Notes under the pieces: generated by a model
What the model saw: only the letters and a program-made list of their open reading frames with translations
Database searches by the model: none
What the model was told of the DNA's origin: nothing
Shown here: positions 41,622 to 49,398 of the stretch, piece by piece
How positions within the stretch are numbered: the stretch's first letter is position 1
Layout of the letters: each line of letters opens with the position of its first letter
From: JAWCQZ01 sp038869515 [NCBI: Halobacteria archaeon]
GTDB lineage: Archaea > Halobacteriota > Syntropharchaeia > JACQPP01
DNA: 64,000 nt
Assembly (NCBI GenBank): GCA_038869515.1
Contig: JAWCQZ010000002.1
Location: 186,001-250,000 of the forward strand
Direction: 5' to 3'
Position numbers and translations under genes: made by a program

Positions 41622-42383
41622 GTGGCCGCCGACTTGCGAATCCGCATCTACGAGGATTCCCGGGCAGCCGTCTCGGCCCCCGAGGTCGCCGCATTTCTCC
41701 GTTCCAGGGTCCCGCGAGCCGAGGTGACGGTCCGCCAGGAGTTCTTCGCCTTCCACAAGGCCCCGCCGGCGACCTCGGGGGCGGTTGCCGCCCTCCGGGT
41801 GAAGCGCCCCGACCGCCCTCCCGAAGGGGCCCCCCTTCCCCCCGAGGTCCTCCATGAAGAGCGAGTGTTGAGGGGCGAGGCGCGCCCCCTCGGCCTCCTC
41901 TACGACGGGTTCCGGTTCGCCGAGTTGTGCCGCGACCTCCTGCCCCGGGAGGAGGCGGGGCTCGGCGACCTCCACCTCCTCCTGACCCCGCGCCTCCTCG
42001 GGACTCTGGAGGAGGACGGCCGCTACCACGCCCGGGTCGTCATCCTGAGCGTCCCGTGCCTCCTCTCGGTCCCGGGGCTCCGGACCGCCCCTGCGATGCC
42101 CAGGGAGTTCTACTTCCTCCGCCGGAGCCCGGCCACCGCTTCGGCGCCCGAGGAGATGCTGCTGGAGCAGTTCAAGGGGCGCTACCTGGAGGAGGAGCAG
42201 TTCACCGAGGCGGCCAAGGGCTACGCCCTGCAGGCGGCGTTCTACTGGCGCTTCGGCGAGGCGTTCTGCGAGGACCGCAGGTGCAGATTGTTCAACGCCC
42301 ACTGGCAGGAGGAGGTTCTGGAGGCGCAAATCGGGTCGGGGAGGCTGTGCGAGAGGCACCGGGGGATGCTGGAGGAGATATGA
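41622..42383 (+). CDS. DUF6775-like putative metallopeptidase
   Basis: A 253-residue protein from GTG 41622. It resembles an archaeal family I recall as DUF6775: the C-terminal part YALQAAFYWRFGEAFCEDRR, CRLFNAHWQEEVLEAQI and LCERHRGMLEE has conserved Cys, His and Glu, and the middle has GLLYDGFRFAELCRDLLPRE and YHARVVILSVPCLLSV. The Cys/His pattern may bind Zn. Substrate and role are unknown. It directly follows thi4 and converges with the acyl-CoA synthetase gene. Confidence 0.6.
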   Translation: MAADLRIRIYEDSRAAVSAPEVAAFLRSRVPRAEVTVRQEFFAFHKAPPATSGAVAALRVKRPDRPPEGAPLPPEVLHEERVLRGEARPLGLLYDGFRFAELCRDLLPREEAGLGDLHLLLTPRLLGTLEEDGRYHARVVILSVPCLLSVPGLRTAPAMPREFYFLRRSPATASAPEEMLLEQFKGRYLEEEQFTEAAKGYALQAAFYWRFGEAFCEDRRCRLFNAHWQEEVLEAQIGSGRLCERHRGMLEEI

Positions 42384-42384
42384 A

Positions 42385-44061
42385 CTATTGTGCGCCTGAA
42401 AAATCTCCCTTGAACCTCTCCTTGAGTTCCCGCTTCAGGATTTTCTTCGTCGGCCCGTAGGGCATCTCGTGCTCCCTCAGGACGTGGACCCGCCGCGGCG
42501 CCTTGTAGGCCGCGAGGCGATCCTTGGCCCACGCCATCAGTTGCGCCTCGGTCGCCCGCGCCCCGCGGCGCAGGGTCACGGCGGCCACCGGCATCTCCCC
42601 CTTGGCGGGGTGGGGGACGCCGACCACCGCGCAGTCGGCCACCGCCGGGTGGCCGAGCAGCGCCTCCTCCACCTCCGCGCTGAAGACCGAGTAGCCCCCG
42701 CACTTGATGACGTCCTTCTTCCGGTCCACGAAGTAGAAGAGGCCCCAGCGGCCCACCCTGGCGAGGTCGCCGGTGCGCAGCCATCCCTCCTCCACGGGCG
42801 CCCGCCTCCCGACGTAGCCCCGGGCCACCCCGGGCCCCCGGATGCACAGCTCTCCGACCTCGCCCCGGCGCGCCTCGCCCCGGCCGTCGGAGCCCGCGAT
42901 TTTCGCCCGCACGGGGTAGAGGGGCCAACCGATGCACCCCGGCTCGAGGTCCACCCCGGGCCAGTTCACCTTCACGAACGCCGGACCCGACAACTCCACC
43001 ATGCCGTAGGCCTCGGTGAAGACGCACCGGGGGATCGACCGCCGGCCCAGAGTCGCCCGGGCCCCCATCTCGACGAACTTCTTGACATGGCTCGCGGGCA
43101 TGGCGTCGGCGGCGCTCGCCCAGAGCCGGACGCTCGAGAGGTCGCGCTTCTCGGCGCCCGCTTGGAGCATGAGCGCATACATGGCCGGGACGCCGACGAA
43201 GAGGGTCACCCGCTCCTCCTCGATTTTCCGCAAGACGGTCCCGGCGTCGAACTTGCCGAGGAAGAGAACCGGGACTCCGGCGATGAACGCCATGAGGAGT
43301 GCGCAGAACCCCATGATGTGGGCCAGGGGCAGGACCCCGAGAGCCAGGTCATCCTCCGCCAACCCGGGATAGAGGGCCGCCCCCCGCATCCCCGACAGGA
43401 GCCCCTCGGAGGTGAGGAGGGCGCCCTTCGGGTGGCCGGTGGTCCCCGAGGTGTAGAAGATTGCGACGGGCGACTTCGGGGCGATTTTCGCGGGAAGCGG
43501 GGCCTGGCCGGGGGGGTCCAGGGTCCGGAACCCCGGGACCGGTTCGATGGAGAGCCTCCGCCGGGCCCCGCGGGGCAGTCGGCCTTTCAGCCTCCGCCCG
43601 ACCTCGCGGTCCACCACGACCGTTTTGGCGCCCGAGTCCTCCATCGCGCTACCCATCTCGGGCGGGGCGAGGAGGTGGTTGAGGGGGACCGCCACCGCGC
43701 CGAGGCGGATGGCGCCCAGCGTCACCAGCAGGAACTCGATGCGGTTCCCGGTGGCGACGGCGACCCGCTCCCCTCTCCGGACCCCGGCGGCCCGGAGGGC
43801 CCCGTGGGCCCGCGCGGCGAGGTCGGCGAGGTCGGTGAAGGAGAGCTCCGCCCCCTCGAACCCGAGGAAGCGGACCGGGGCCTCGAGGCGGACCGCGCCC
43901 CGCCCCCCGTGCGCGTCGGCGAGCCGGTCGGCGAGGCTGGCCATGGTCACCCCCCGGTCGAGGGTGATGCGGAGGCGGTTCACCGCGGAGGGCCAGCGGG
44001 GAGCGGACCGGGAGAGCATGCGGGAAACCAGGCCGCGCGCCTGGACGCGGAGGAAGCCCAT
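42385..44061 (-). CDS. AMP-dependent acyl-CoA synthetase/ligase
   Basis: A 558-residue ANL-family enzyme that activates a carboxylic acid as acyl-AMP and then acyl-CoA. The P-loop is FYTSGTTGHPKGALL, A5-like FTEAYGMVELSGPA, A7 EEGWLRTGDLARVGRWG, A8 FVDRKKDVIKCGGYSVFSAE, and the A10 Lys lies in GPTKKILKREL. Typical medium/long-chain or branched-acid ligases have this length; the substrate is not clear. ATG 44061 is about 26 nt from the shared TTTAAT box. Confidence 0.92.
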   Translation of the reverse strand: MGFLRVQARGLVSRMLSRSAPRWPSAVNRLRITLDRGVTMASLADRLADAHGGRGAVRLEAPVRFLGFEGAELSFTDLADLAARAHGALRAAGVRRGERVAVATGNRIEFLLVTLGAIRLGAVAVPLNHLLAPPEMGSAMEDSGAKTVVVDREVGRRLKGRLPRGARRRLSIEPVPGFRTLDPPGQAPLPAKIAPKSPVAIFYTSGTTGHPKGALLTSEGLLSGMRGAALYPGLAEDDLALGVLPLAHIMGFCALLMAFIAGVPVLFLGKFDAGTVLRKIEEERVTLFVGVPAMYALMLQAGAEKRDLSSVRLWASAADAMPASHVKKFVEMGARATLGRRSIPRCVFTEAYGMVELSGPAFVKVNWPGVDLEPGCIGWPLYPVRAKIAGSDGRGEARRGEVGELCIRGPGVARGYVGRRAPVEEGWLRTGDLARVGRWGLFYFVDRKKDVIKCGGYSVFSAEVEEALLGHPAVADCAVVGVPHPAKGEMPVAAVTLRRGARATEAQLMAWAKDRLAAYKAPRRVHVLREHEMPYGPTKKILKRELKERFKGDFSGAQ

Positions 44062-44083
44062 GGCCCCTCTTCGCTCCGAGGTC

Positions 44084-44089
44084 TTTAAT
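44084..44089. promoter_or_regulatory. Shared TATA-like box for acyl-CoA synthetase and membrane protein genes
   Basis: GTCTTTAATTTC lies 23-28 nt from the minus-strand start at 44061 and 24-29 nt from the plus-strand GTG at 44113. Confidence 0.5.
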
Positions 44090-44112
44090 TTCCCGAGGGC
44101 GAACTCGGGGCC

Positions 44113-45315
44113 GTGGCCGAATCCGTCGAAGCCACCGGAACCGCCCGGCCCGCCGCCTCGGACCCCTCCGCCGCCGGGCGCCGGCTGACCCGCGCACTCC
44201 TCGGCCTCGCCGGCCTCGGCATGGCCCTCGCCTTCTTCGGCCTCCTCTGGGACCACGCCTGGCACACCACCACCGCCCTCGACGCCTTCTGGAGCCCGCC
44301 CCACGTGCTTCTCTACTCCGGCCTCGCCCTCGTGATGCTCACGGGCCTCTCCATCTTCCTCAAGCCGGTCCGGGACTCTCTCGCGGGGGGCCTCGGGGTC
44401 CGGGTGCCCTTCCTCTCCTTCCCGGTCCCCGCGCCCCTCCTCCTGCTGGCGTCGGGGACCCTCGTCGCCCTCCTCACCGGCATGGTGGACCAGAAGTGGC
44501 ACGAAGTCCTGAAAAGCGCGGAGTCGTTCTACAGCGCCCCCCACAACTTCATCATCGTCTGGGCGATGATCGCGGCATTCGGGCTGAGGTCGGGCGCCAC
44601 CGTGCTGCGGGGCGGAAAGGAAGAACGCAGCCCGTGGGCCGTCCCCGTCCTCACCGCCGCGTTCGTGGTGGTCTTCATGCGCCTCTTCTCCTCATTCGGC
44701 GACACGCGGGCGGAGTACGGGGCGCGCCTCCTGAACCCGGCGCTCTCCGCCGACCCGAACTGGGTCGCCCTCCACCGCGCCTACCTCGACCTCGACATCG
44801 TCGCCGACAACACCCTCCTCGCCCCCCTGGTGCTGGTGGCGGCCCTGGTGACCCCGCTGGCCTACGCCGAGGGGCTCACCGCGAGGAGGTGGACCGCAAC
44901 CCGGACGGCGGGAATTTTTGCCGCCCAACTCGCCGTCGCCGACCTCGCGGTGATGGCGGCGGGATACCGCCCCCTCTGGACCTCGCCGGCGGTCTTCTTC
45001 ATCCTCCCGGCGGCCGTGGCGGCCGACCTCGCCGCGCCGAAACTGCCGAGAGCCGACCTGCGCTGGGTCGTGGCGGCGCTCGTCTTCACCGGAGCGCACG
45101 GGGCGCTCTACGGCTTCCACCCGGCCGGCGTCGCCCTGGCTGCGGCCGGGGGGTGGCTTGCGGGCCTCTCGGGCCGCGGGCTCTCCGACATGGTTGACCG
45201 GCCGACGCCGAGGCGGCTCGGGTGGGGCCTCCTCATCTTCGGCCTCCTCTTCCCGGTGCTGCTCGGGGGGCTCGACATCCTGCTCCGGTACGGGACCTAC
45301 TACTGGCTCTTCTGA
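44113..45315 (+). CDS. Multi-pass membrane protein with repeated W-H motifs, unknown
   Basis: A 400-residue protein with about nine to ten hydrophobic helices. Two similar segments stand out: LWDHAWHTTTALDAFWSPPH and, about 80 residues later, VDQKWHEVLKSAESFYSAPH, each with Trp-His then a Pro-His pair. They suggest an internal duplication and a heme- or metal-binding site in the membrane. A third His-rich spot is DPNWVALHRAY. I do not recognise the family. The GTG start fits the promoter box. Confidence 0.65.
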   Translation: MAESVEATGTARPAASDPSAAGRRLTRALLGLAGLGMALAFFGLLWDHAWHTTTALDAFWSPPHVLLYSGLALVMLTGLSIFLKPVRDSLAGGLGVRVPFLSFPVPAPLLLLASGTLVALLTGMVDQKWHEVLKSAESFYSAPHNFIIVWAMIAAFGLRSGATVLRGGKEERSPWAVPVLTAAFVVVFMRLFSSFGDTRAEYGARLLNPALSADPNWVALHRAYLDLDIVADNTLLAPLVLVAALVTPLAYAEGLTARRWTATRTAGIFAAQLAVADLAVMAAGYRPLWTSPAVFFILPAAVAADLAAPKLPRADLRWVVAALVFTGAHGALYGFHPAGVALAAAGGWLAGLSGRGLSDMVDRPTPRRLGWGLLIFGLLFPVLLGGLDILLRYGTYYWLF

Positions 45316-45321
45316 GGACCC

Positions 45322-45612
45322 ATGCGCGTGCACACCATCGAGGAGTTCTACCGGGCCCACGGCTACGACTACAACCGGCTGGTCGAGCGGTTCGGCCTCG
45401 GCTTCCCAGGGGTCTCGGCCTCGGCCGACTTTCACAAGAATTTTCGCGCAGCGAAAATTCTTAAAAGGCCCGCCGGCGGACGCCCCGGGCTTCAGGCCGC
45501 GGGGTATCGCAGAACTCGCGCGAGCGCAGCGAGCGCGAGTTCTGCCACGCCGAAGCCGCTCCCCCCGGAGTTCCGGCGGATGCTCCAATCGGGGCGGAAG
45601 CGCGGGCGGTGA
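45322..45612 (+). CDS. Small ORF carrying two palindromic insert-like hairpins
   Basis: A 96-residue ORF starting 4 bp after the membrane-protein stop. The first 38 residues look like a real soluble protein (MRVHTIEEFYRAHGYDYNRL, VERFGLGFPG); the rest is low-complexity Ala/Arg/Ser/Pro encoded by two perfect hairpins and GC-rich sequence. The original protein may have ended or continued differently before these palindromes arrived. An archaeal TATA-like CTTAAAAGG lies just after the first hairpin. Function unknown. Confidence 0.4.
   Translation: MRVHTIEEFYRAHGYDYNRLVERFGLGFPGVSASADFHKNFRAAKILKRPAGGRPGLQAAGYRRTRASAASASSATPKPLPPEFRRMLQSGRKRGR
45436..45462. repeat. Perfect hairpin inside small ORF (12-bp stem)
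   Basis: AAGAATTTTCGC, loop GCA, GCGAAAATTCTT: a perfect 12-bp stem, followed by AAAA. AT-rich against its surroundings. Confidence 0.75.
45509..45545. repeat. Perfect hairpin inside small ORF (13-bp stem)
   Basis: GCAGAACTCGCGC and GCGCGAGTTCTGC form a perfect 13-bp stem around an 11-base GAGCGCAGCGA loop. The loop resembles the GCGAGCG tracts upstream of rpl10e and rps10. Confidence 0.75.
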
Positions 45613-45613
45613 G

Positions 45614-46237
45614 ATGGCCGCCAACCACGCGGCGGCGGTCCGCCATCTGAAGGCGGCCGACCCCGTCCTCGCCGGAATCGTCCGCAAGGTCGGCCCCTGC
45701 CGCCTCCCTGCCCCGAGGCCGGGGCCCAAGGCGGTCTTTGAGTCGCTGGTGATGGCCATCCTCCATCAGCAGTTGACCGCGACGTCCGCGGGCGCCATCT
45801 ACCGGAAGTTCAAGGCGCTCTACCCGCGCTACCCCGGGCCCGCCGAGGTCCTCGCGACTCCCGACTCCCGCCTCCGCGGGGCCGGAGTCTCTCCTCCGAA
45901 GGCGGGCTACCTGAAGGACCTCTCCGCCAAGGTGGAAGAGGGCGCGGTCAACCTCCGGGGGCTCGGCCGGCTTTCCGATGAGGAGGTCGTCGAGACTCTG
46001 ACCCAGGTGCGCGGCGTCGGCCGCTGGACCGCGGAAATGGTGCTCATCTTCACCCTCGGGAGGCCCGACGTGCTGCCGGTGGGGGACTACGGGCTGCAGA
46101 AAGCGGTGAGGGAGGCCTATGGCCTGCGCTCGCTGCCGAAGCCGGAGAAGTTCCGAAGACTCGCGGAGCCGTGGAGGCCGTGGAGGTCGGTGGCGAGTTG
46201 GTATCTGTGGGCGAGCCAGGGGCCCTGGCCGGGCTGA
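45614..46237 (+). CDS. DNA-3-methyladenine glycosylase (HhH-GPD, AlkA-like)
   Basis: A 207-residue base-excision glycosylase. VFESLVMAILHQQLTATSAG and YRKFKALYPRYPGPAEVLA are the AlkA-type core; the helix-hairpin-helix is LTQVRGVGRWTAEMVLIFTL and the catalytic Asp follows in LPVGDYGLQKAV. No iron-sulfur Cys cluster is present, as expected for the AlkA branch. It converges with argS, whose stop codon is the next base. Confidence 0.88.
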   Translation: MAANHAAAVRHLKAADPVLAGIVRKVGPCRLPAPRPGPKAVFESLVMAILHQQLTATSAGAIYRKFKALYPRYPGPAEVLATPDSRLRGAGVSPPKAGYLKDLSAKVEEGAVNLRGLGRLSDEEVVETLTQVRGVGRWTAEMVLIFTLGRPDVLPVGDYGLQKAVREAYGLRSLPKPEKFRRLAEPWRPWRSVASWYLWASQGPWPG

Positions 46238-47920
46238 CTACATCTCCTCAATCGCCTCGATTCCGAGGCATTCCAGCGCGTTCCTCAACACCACCCCGCA
46301 GGCCGCCACCACCGCCAACCTCGCTCCGCGCAGCGCCTCAGGCGCCTGGAGCACCCGCACGTCCCGGTAGAACTGGTTGAATTTTTCCGCGGCCTCTTGG
46401 GCGTAGACCGCCACCAGGTGGGGCCTCCGGAGCTCCACCGCCTCCTCCAGGACGAGCCGGAACCGGGAGAGTTCGCGGACCATCCCCCTCTCGGGAGCTC
46501 CGAAGGCCTCGGGCTCCTCCGGCGGGGCGGGCTTCAGCCCCTGCTCCGCCGCCTTCCGCAGGATGGCCGCGGCCCGGGTGTGGGCGTAGAGGATGAAGGG
46601 CCCGCCGCGCTTCTCGAAGTCGAGGGCCGTCCGCCAGTCGAAGACCGTGGGCTTTTCGGCCGAGACCTTCAGGACGTCGAACCGGATGGCGGCGAGGGCG
46701 ACGGCGCGGGAGATCTCCCTGATTTTTTTCGCGTCCAGCTCCGCCCCGCGGCGCGCCTCGGCCTGCTTCTGCGCCTCCGCTTCGACCTGGTCGAGCAGGT
46801 CGTCCACCGCCACGTAGGTGCCGGCCCGGGTGGACATGGAGCCCTCCGGCAGCGAGACGAACTCGAAGTGGACCGTCTCGGGGGCGGGCAGTTTCAGGAG
46901 TTTTAGCGCCGCCGCCAGTTGCCTCGCGTAGAGTTTGTGGTCCTCCCCGAGGACGTCGATCATGGCGCCCCGGTGCCCCTTCCACCGGTGGTAGGCGAGG
47001 TCGCGCGACGCGTAGAGGGAGGTCCCGTCCGACCGCACCAGCATCAACTCCTTCTCGAACCCCTCCAGGGCGAGGCCCCGCGCCCCGTCGGGGGTCCGGA
47101 GCGCCCCGGGCAGCTTCTCGACCTCCTTCAGGATCTCCGCCGCCTCCCCCGCGAACTGCGACTCCCAGACCACCTCGTCGTGGACCGCCCCGAGCCGGTC
47201 GAGGGTCGCCCGGATGCCGTCGAGGCACCTCTGCACCCCGCGCCGGAAGAGGGCGACCGCGTCGGGCTCCCGCGCCTCGTACTTCAGCAGCAACCGGGTC
47301 ACCTCTCCCGCTTTCTCGGGCTCCTTCTCCAGCGCCCGGTTCGCCGCGATGTAGACCTCGGCCACCGCGTGGTCGGGCTTCTTCCCCGGGTTGAACTCGA
47401 AGTGCCGCAGCCCCCACGCGAGGACGCCGATCTGCCGCCCCATGTCGTTGGCGTAGTAGTGGGTCTGCACCTCGTGCCCCGCCCGCCGGAGGATGCGCGC
47501 CAGGGAGTCCCCGAGGAGCGCGTTCCGAAGGTGGCCGATGTGGAGCGGGCCGTCGGGGTTGGCGCTCGTGTGCTCCAACACCACTCGGCCGGCCCGGTTC
47601 AGGCTGCCATATCGGTCGCCCTCATCGAGGATTTTCTTCAAGGCTTGCAGGTGGAAGGCGGGGGCCGCTGAGAAGTTGAGGTAGGGCCCCTGGGCCTTCA
47701 CTTCGCCCAGCAGCCCCGAGGGCCGGATGCGGGCCGCCACGTCGGCCGCCAGTTTCGCCGGGTCCTTGGAGGCGAGGTTGAAGCAGACCCGGGTCGAGAG
47801 GTCGGCGTGGGGCGAAGGTTCGAGCCAGGTCCGGACCGGGGCGCCCGGGGGTTTGTGGTCGAGGGCGCGGAGGGCGTCGGCCAGCGCCTTCTCGGCCTGC
47901 GCGCGGAATTCGAGGAGCAT
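46238..47920 (-). CDS. argS: Arginyl-tRNA synthetase
   Basis: A 560-residue class I synthetase. The N-terminal Add-1 domain leads to NPDGPLHIGHLRNALLGDSL with the HIGH motif. LPEGSMSTRAGTYVAVDDLL is the KMSK-equivalent MSTRxG segment, and the DALR anticodon-binding domain ends the protein (FYRDVRVLQAPEALRGARLA). Start ATG 47920 fits the family. It is the only aminoacyl-tRNA synthetase in the window. Confidence 0.96.
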   Translation of the reverse strand: MLLEFRAQAEKALADALRALDHKPPGAPVRTWLEPSPHADLSTRVCFNLASKDPAKLAADVAARIRPSGLLGEVKAQGPYLNFSAAPAFHLQALKKILDEGDRYGSLNRAGRVVLEHTSANPDGPLHIGHLRNALLGDSLARILRRAGHEVQTHYYANDMGRQIGVLAWGLRHFEFNPGKKPDHAVAEVYIAANRALEKEPEKAGEVTRLLLKYEAREPDAVALFRRGVQRCLDGIRATLDRLGAVHDEVVWESQFAGEAAEILKEVEKLPGALRTPDGARGLALEGFEKELMLVRSDGTSLYASRDLAYHRWKGHRGAMIDVLGEDHKLYARQLAAALKLLKLPAPETVHFEFVSLPEGSMSTRAGTYVAVDDLLDQVEAEAQKQAEARRGAELDAKKIREISRAVALAAIRFDVLKVSAEKPTVFDWRTALDFEKRGGPFILYAHTRAAAILRKAAEQGLKPAPPEEPEAFGAPERGMVRELSRFRLVLEEAVELRRPHLVAVYAQEAAEKFNQFYRDVRVLQAPEALRGARLAVVAACGVVLRNALECLGIEAIEEM

Positions 47921-47944
47921 GGGGGGAGGTTGCGGCGGGAGGCT

Positions 47945-48406
47945 TTACCGTTTCTGGATTTTCGCCCGGAACCCGCCTTCGGGAAGCGCCTCATACTCCA
48001 ACCCCGCGTAGTCGTCGTGCAGCAGCCGCAATTCGACGCCCCCCGTCGGGACGGAGTGCTTCCGCGCCAGCCGCTCCATGTATTGCAGCGTCCTCTGGAA
48101 GGCCGCCTTAAGGAACTCCGGGTCGGCGGGCGCGTCGGGGACGTAGGGGACCGACCAGAGCGCCTCCCGGACAGACTCGCGCCGCGCCTGCACGGCCGTC
48201 TTCTCCCCCCCGAAGCGGTCGGGCTCCTCCATCCACTCCCGGTGCAGCTCCGGGTCGAGTTTCCGGAGAGCCTTGAAGCCGCGCCGCAGGCGGCCCGCGC
48301 TCCCTGCGCCCCGGATGCGCGGCGCCCGGGGGGCGCGCCAGGAGTCGGTCTGCTCCAGGAGGACGGCGAAGTAGTCGAGCGCCAGGGGGCCGAGGTCCAT
48401 CTTCAC
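47945..48406 (-). CDS. Uncharacterised soluble protein
   Basis: A 153-residue ORF (GTG 48406, or ATG 48400). It has a helical N-terminal half (LGPLALDYFAVLLEQTDSWR), a basic middle and a C-terminal beta part (GVELRLLHDDYAGLEYEALP). No family is recognised. It lies between the GDPD gene and argS on the same strand, with 19- and 24-bp gaps, so the three may be cotranscribed. Confidence 0.55.
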   Translation of the reverse strand: MKMDLGPLALDYFAVLLEQTDSWRAPRAPRIRGAGSAGRLRRGFKALRKLDPELHREWMEEPDRFGGEKTAVQARRESVREALWSVPYVPDAPADPEFLKAAFQRTLQYMERLARKHSVPTGGVELRLLHDDYAGLEYEALPEGGFRAKIQKR

Positions 48407-48425
48407 CGTCTTCCCACGGCCCGCT

Positions 48426-49136
48426 TCAGAGCCCCATCTCGTCCCGCAACTTGACCATCCGCCCCGGCCGGTTGGTGATGAGCCCCGACGCCCCCCGCTC
48501 CATCAGGCTCCTTCCGATCCCGAGGCTGTCCACCGTCCAGGGGTAGACCGGCAGCCCCCTCCGCTTCGCCGTCTCCATCATCCCGTTGGCGAGGGTGTAG
48601 AAGGGCGCGATGGCCCGCGCCTTGGAGAGCCGCCACCCGAGGGGCCTCTTGAGGAAGTTGGGGGACTCGTCCGCGAGCAGCAGCCCCGTCGGCAGCTTCG
48701 CCGCCTGCCGCAGGATGAGCGGGTGGAACGAAATGACCGTGGCGCGCCCGAGGGCCCCCGCCTCCTTCAACGTCCGCAGGACCGCCGGCACCGAGCGGGG
48801 CGAATCCTTCACCTCGACGAAGAGGCGGCCCGGGACCTCCCGCGCCACCTCCTCGAGGGTCGGGATGCGCTCCCCCGCGAACTTCGGGTTGAAGTAGCGG
48901 CCGGCGTCGAGCTCCTTCAACTCCCGCGCGCTCTTCTCGGCGACGCGGCCCCGCGTCCCGGTGGTCCGCAGGAGGAGAGGGTCGTGGATGACCATGGGGA
49001 CGCCGTCCCGGCTCAGGTGGATGTCCATCTCCACTCCGTCCGCCCCCTGTTCCATGGCACTCCGGAAGGCGACGAGGGTGTTCTCGGGGGCCACGGAGGA
49101 GGCTCCGCGGTGCGCGATGACGAGGGGGCGGGCCAT
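48426..49136 (-). CDS. Glycerophosphodiester phosphodiesterase
   Basis: A 236-residue TIM-barrel GDPD that hydrolyses glycerophosphodiesters to glycerol phosphate and an alcohol. The N-terminal LVIAHRGASSVAPENTLVAF supplies the catalytic His and metal Glu; DGVEMDIHLSRDGVPMVIHD holds further metal ligands and the second His. YPWTVDSLGIGRSLMERGAS and LITNRPGRM complete the C-terminal signature. No signal peptide is seen, so it is cytoplasmic. It diverges from the Tes-like gene. Confidence 0.93.
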   Translation of the reverse strand: MARPLVIAHRGASSVAPENTLVAFRSAMEQGADGVEMDIHLSRDGVPMVIHDPLLLRTTGTRGRVAEKSARELKELDAGRYFNPKFAGERIPTLEEVAREVPGRLFVEVKDSPRSVPAVLRTLKEAGALGRATVISFHPLILRQAAKLPTGLLLADESPNFLKRPLGWRLSKARAIAPFYTLANGMMETAKRRGLPVYPWTVDSLGIGRSLMERGASGLITNRPGRMVKLRDEMGL

Positions 49137-49201
49137 CAGCAGGAGAGGCGTCGTCCCCGGGGAAGGGGGCGTCGCCGGGGGAGTAACGACTCCCGGGGCG
49201 C

Positions 49202-49345
49202 GTCGAAAGGGTCAGGCATCTGTCGAACTTTTCCTGAAAAACTCGTCATAAAATCTTCGCATCTTCGACACCCGGATTCGGGCAGTGTGCCCGCCGACTG
49301 CGAAATAAGGAATCGGGCCTGTTGGCCGGTGTCGAACTCTTCGAC
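49202..49345. promoter_or_regulatory. GTCGAA/TTCGAC site cluster upstream of the Tes-like gene
   Basis: The 262-bp gap between the GDPD and Tes-like genes holds GTCGAA at 49202 and 49222, TTCGAC at 49264, and a perfect palindrome GTCGAACTCTTCGAC at 49331-49345, about 18 bp before the TATA-like box. This looks like an operator region for a dimeric regulator, position inferred. No candidate regulator is adjacent. Confidence 0.45.
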
Positions 49346-49362
49346 GCCCGTCAATCTGGAAG

Positions 49363-49371
49363 GCTTATCTA
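49363..49371 (+). promoter_or_regulatory. TATA-like box of the Tes-like gene
   Basis: GCTTATCTA lies 28-36 nt before the ATG at 49399, consistent with a message that has a very short leader. Confidence 0.5.
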
Positions 49372-49398
49372 TCCTCGACAGCCCCGTCACTAAGCGAG

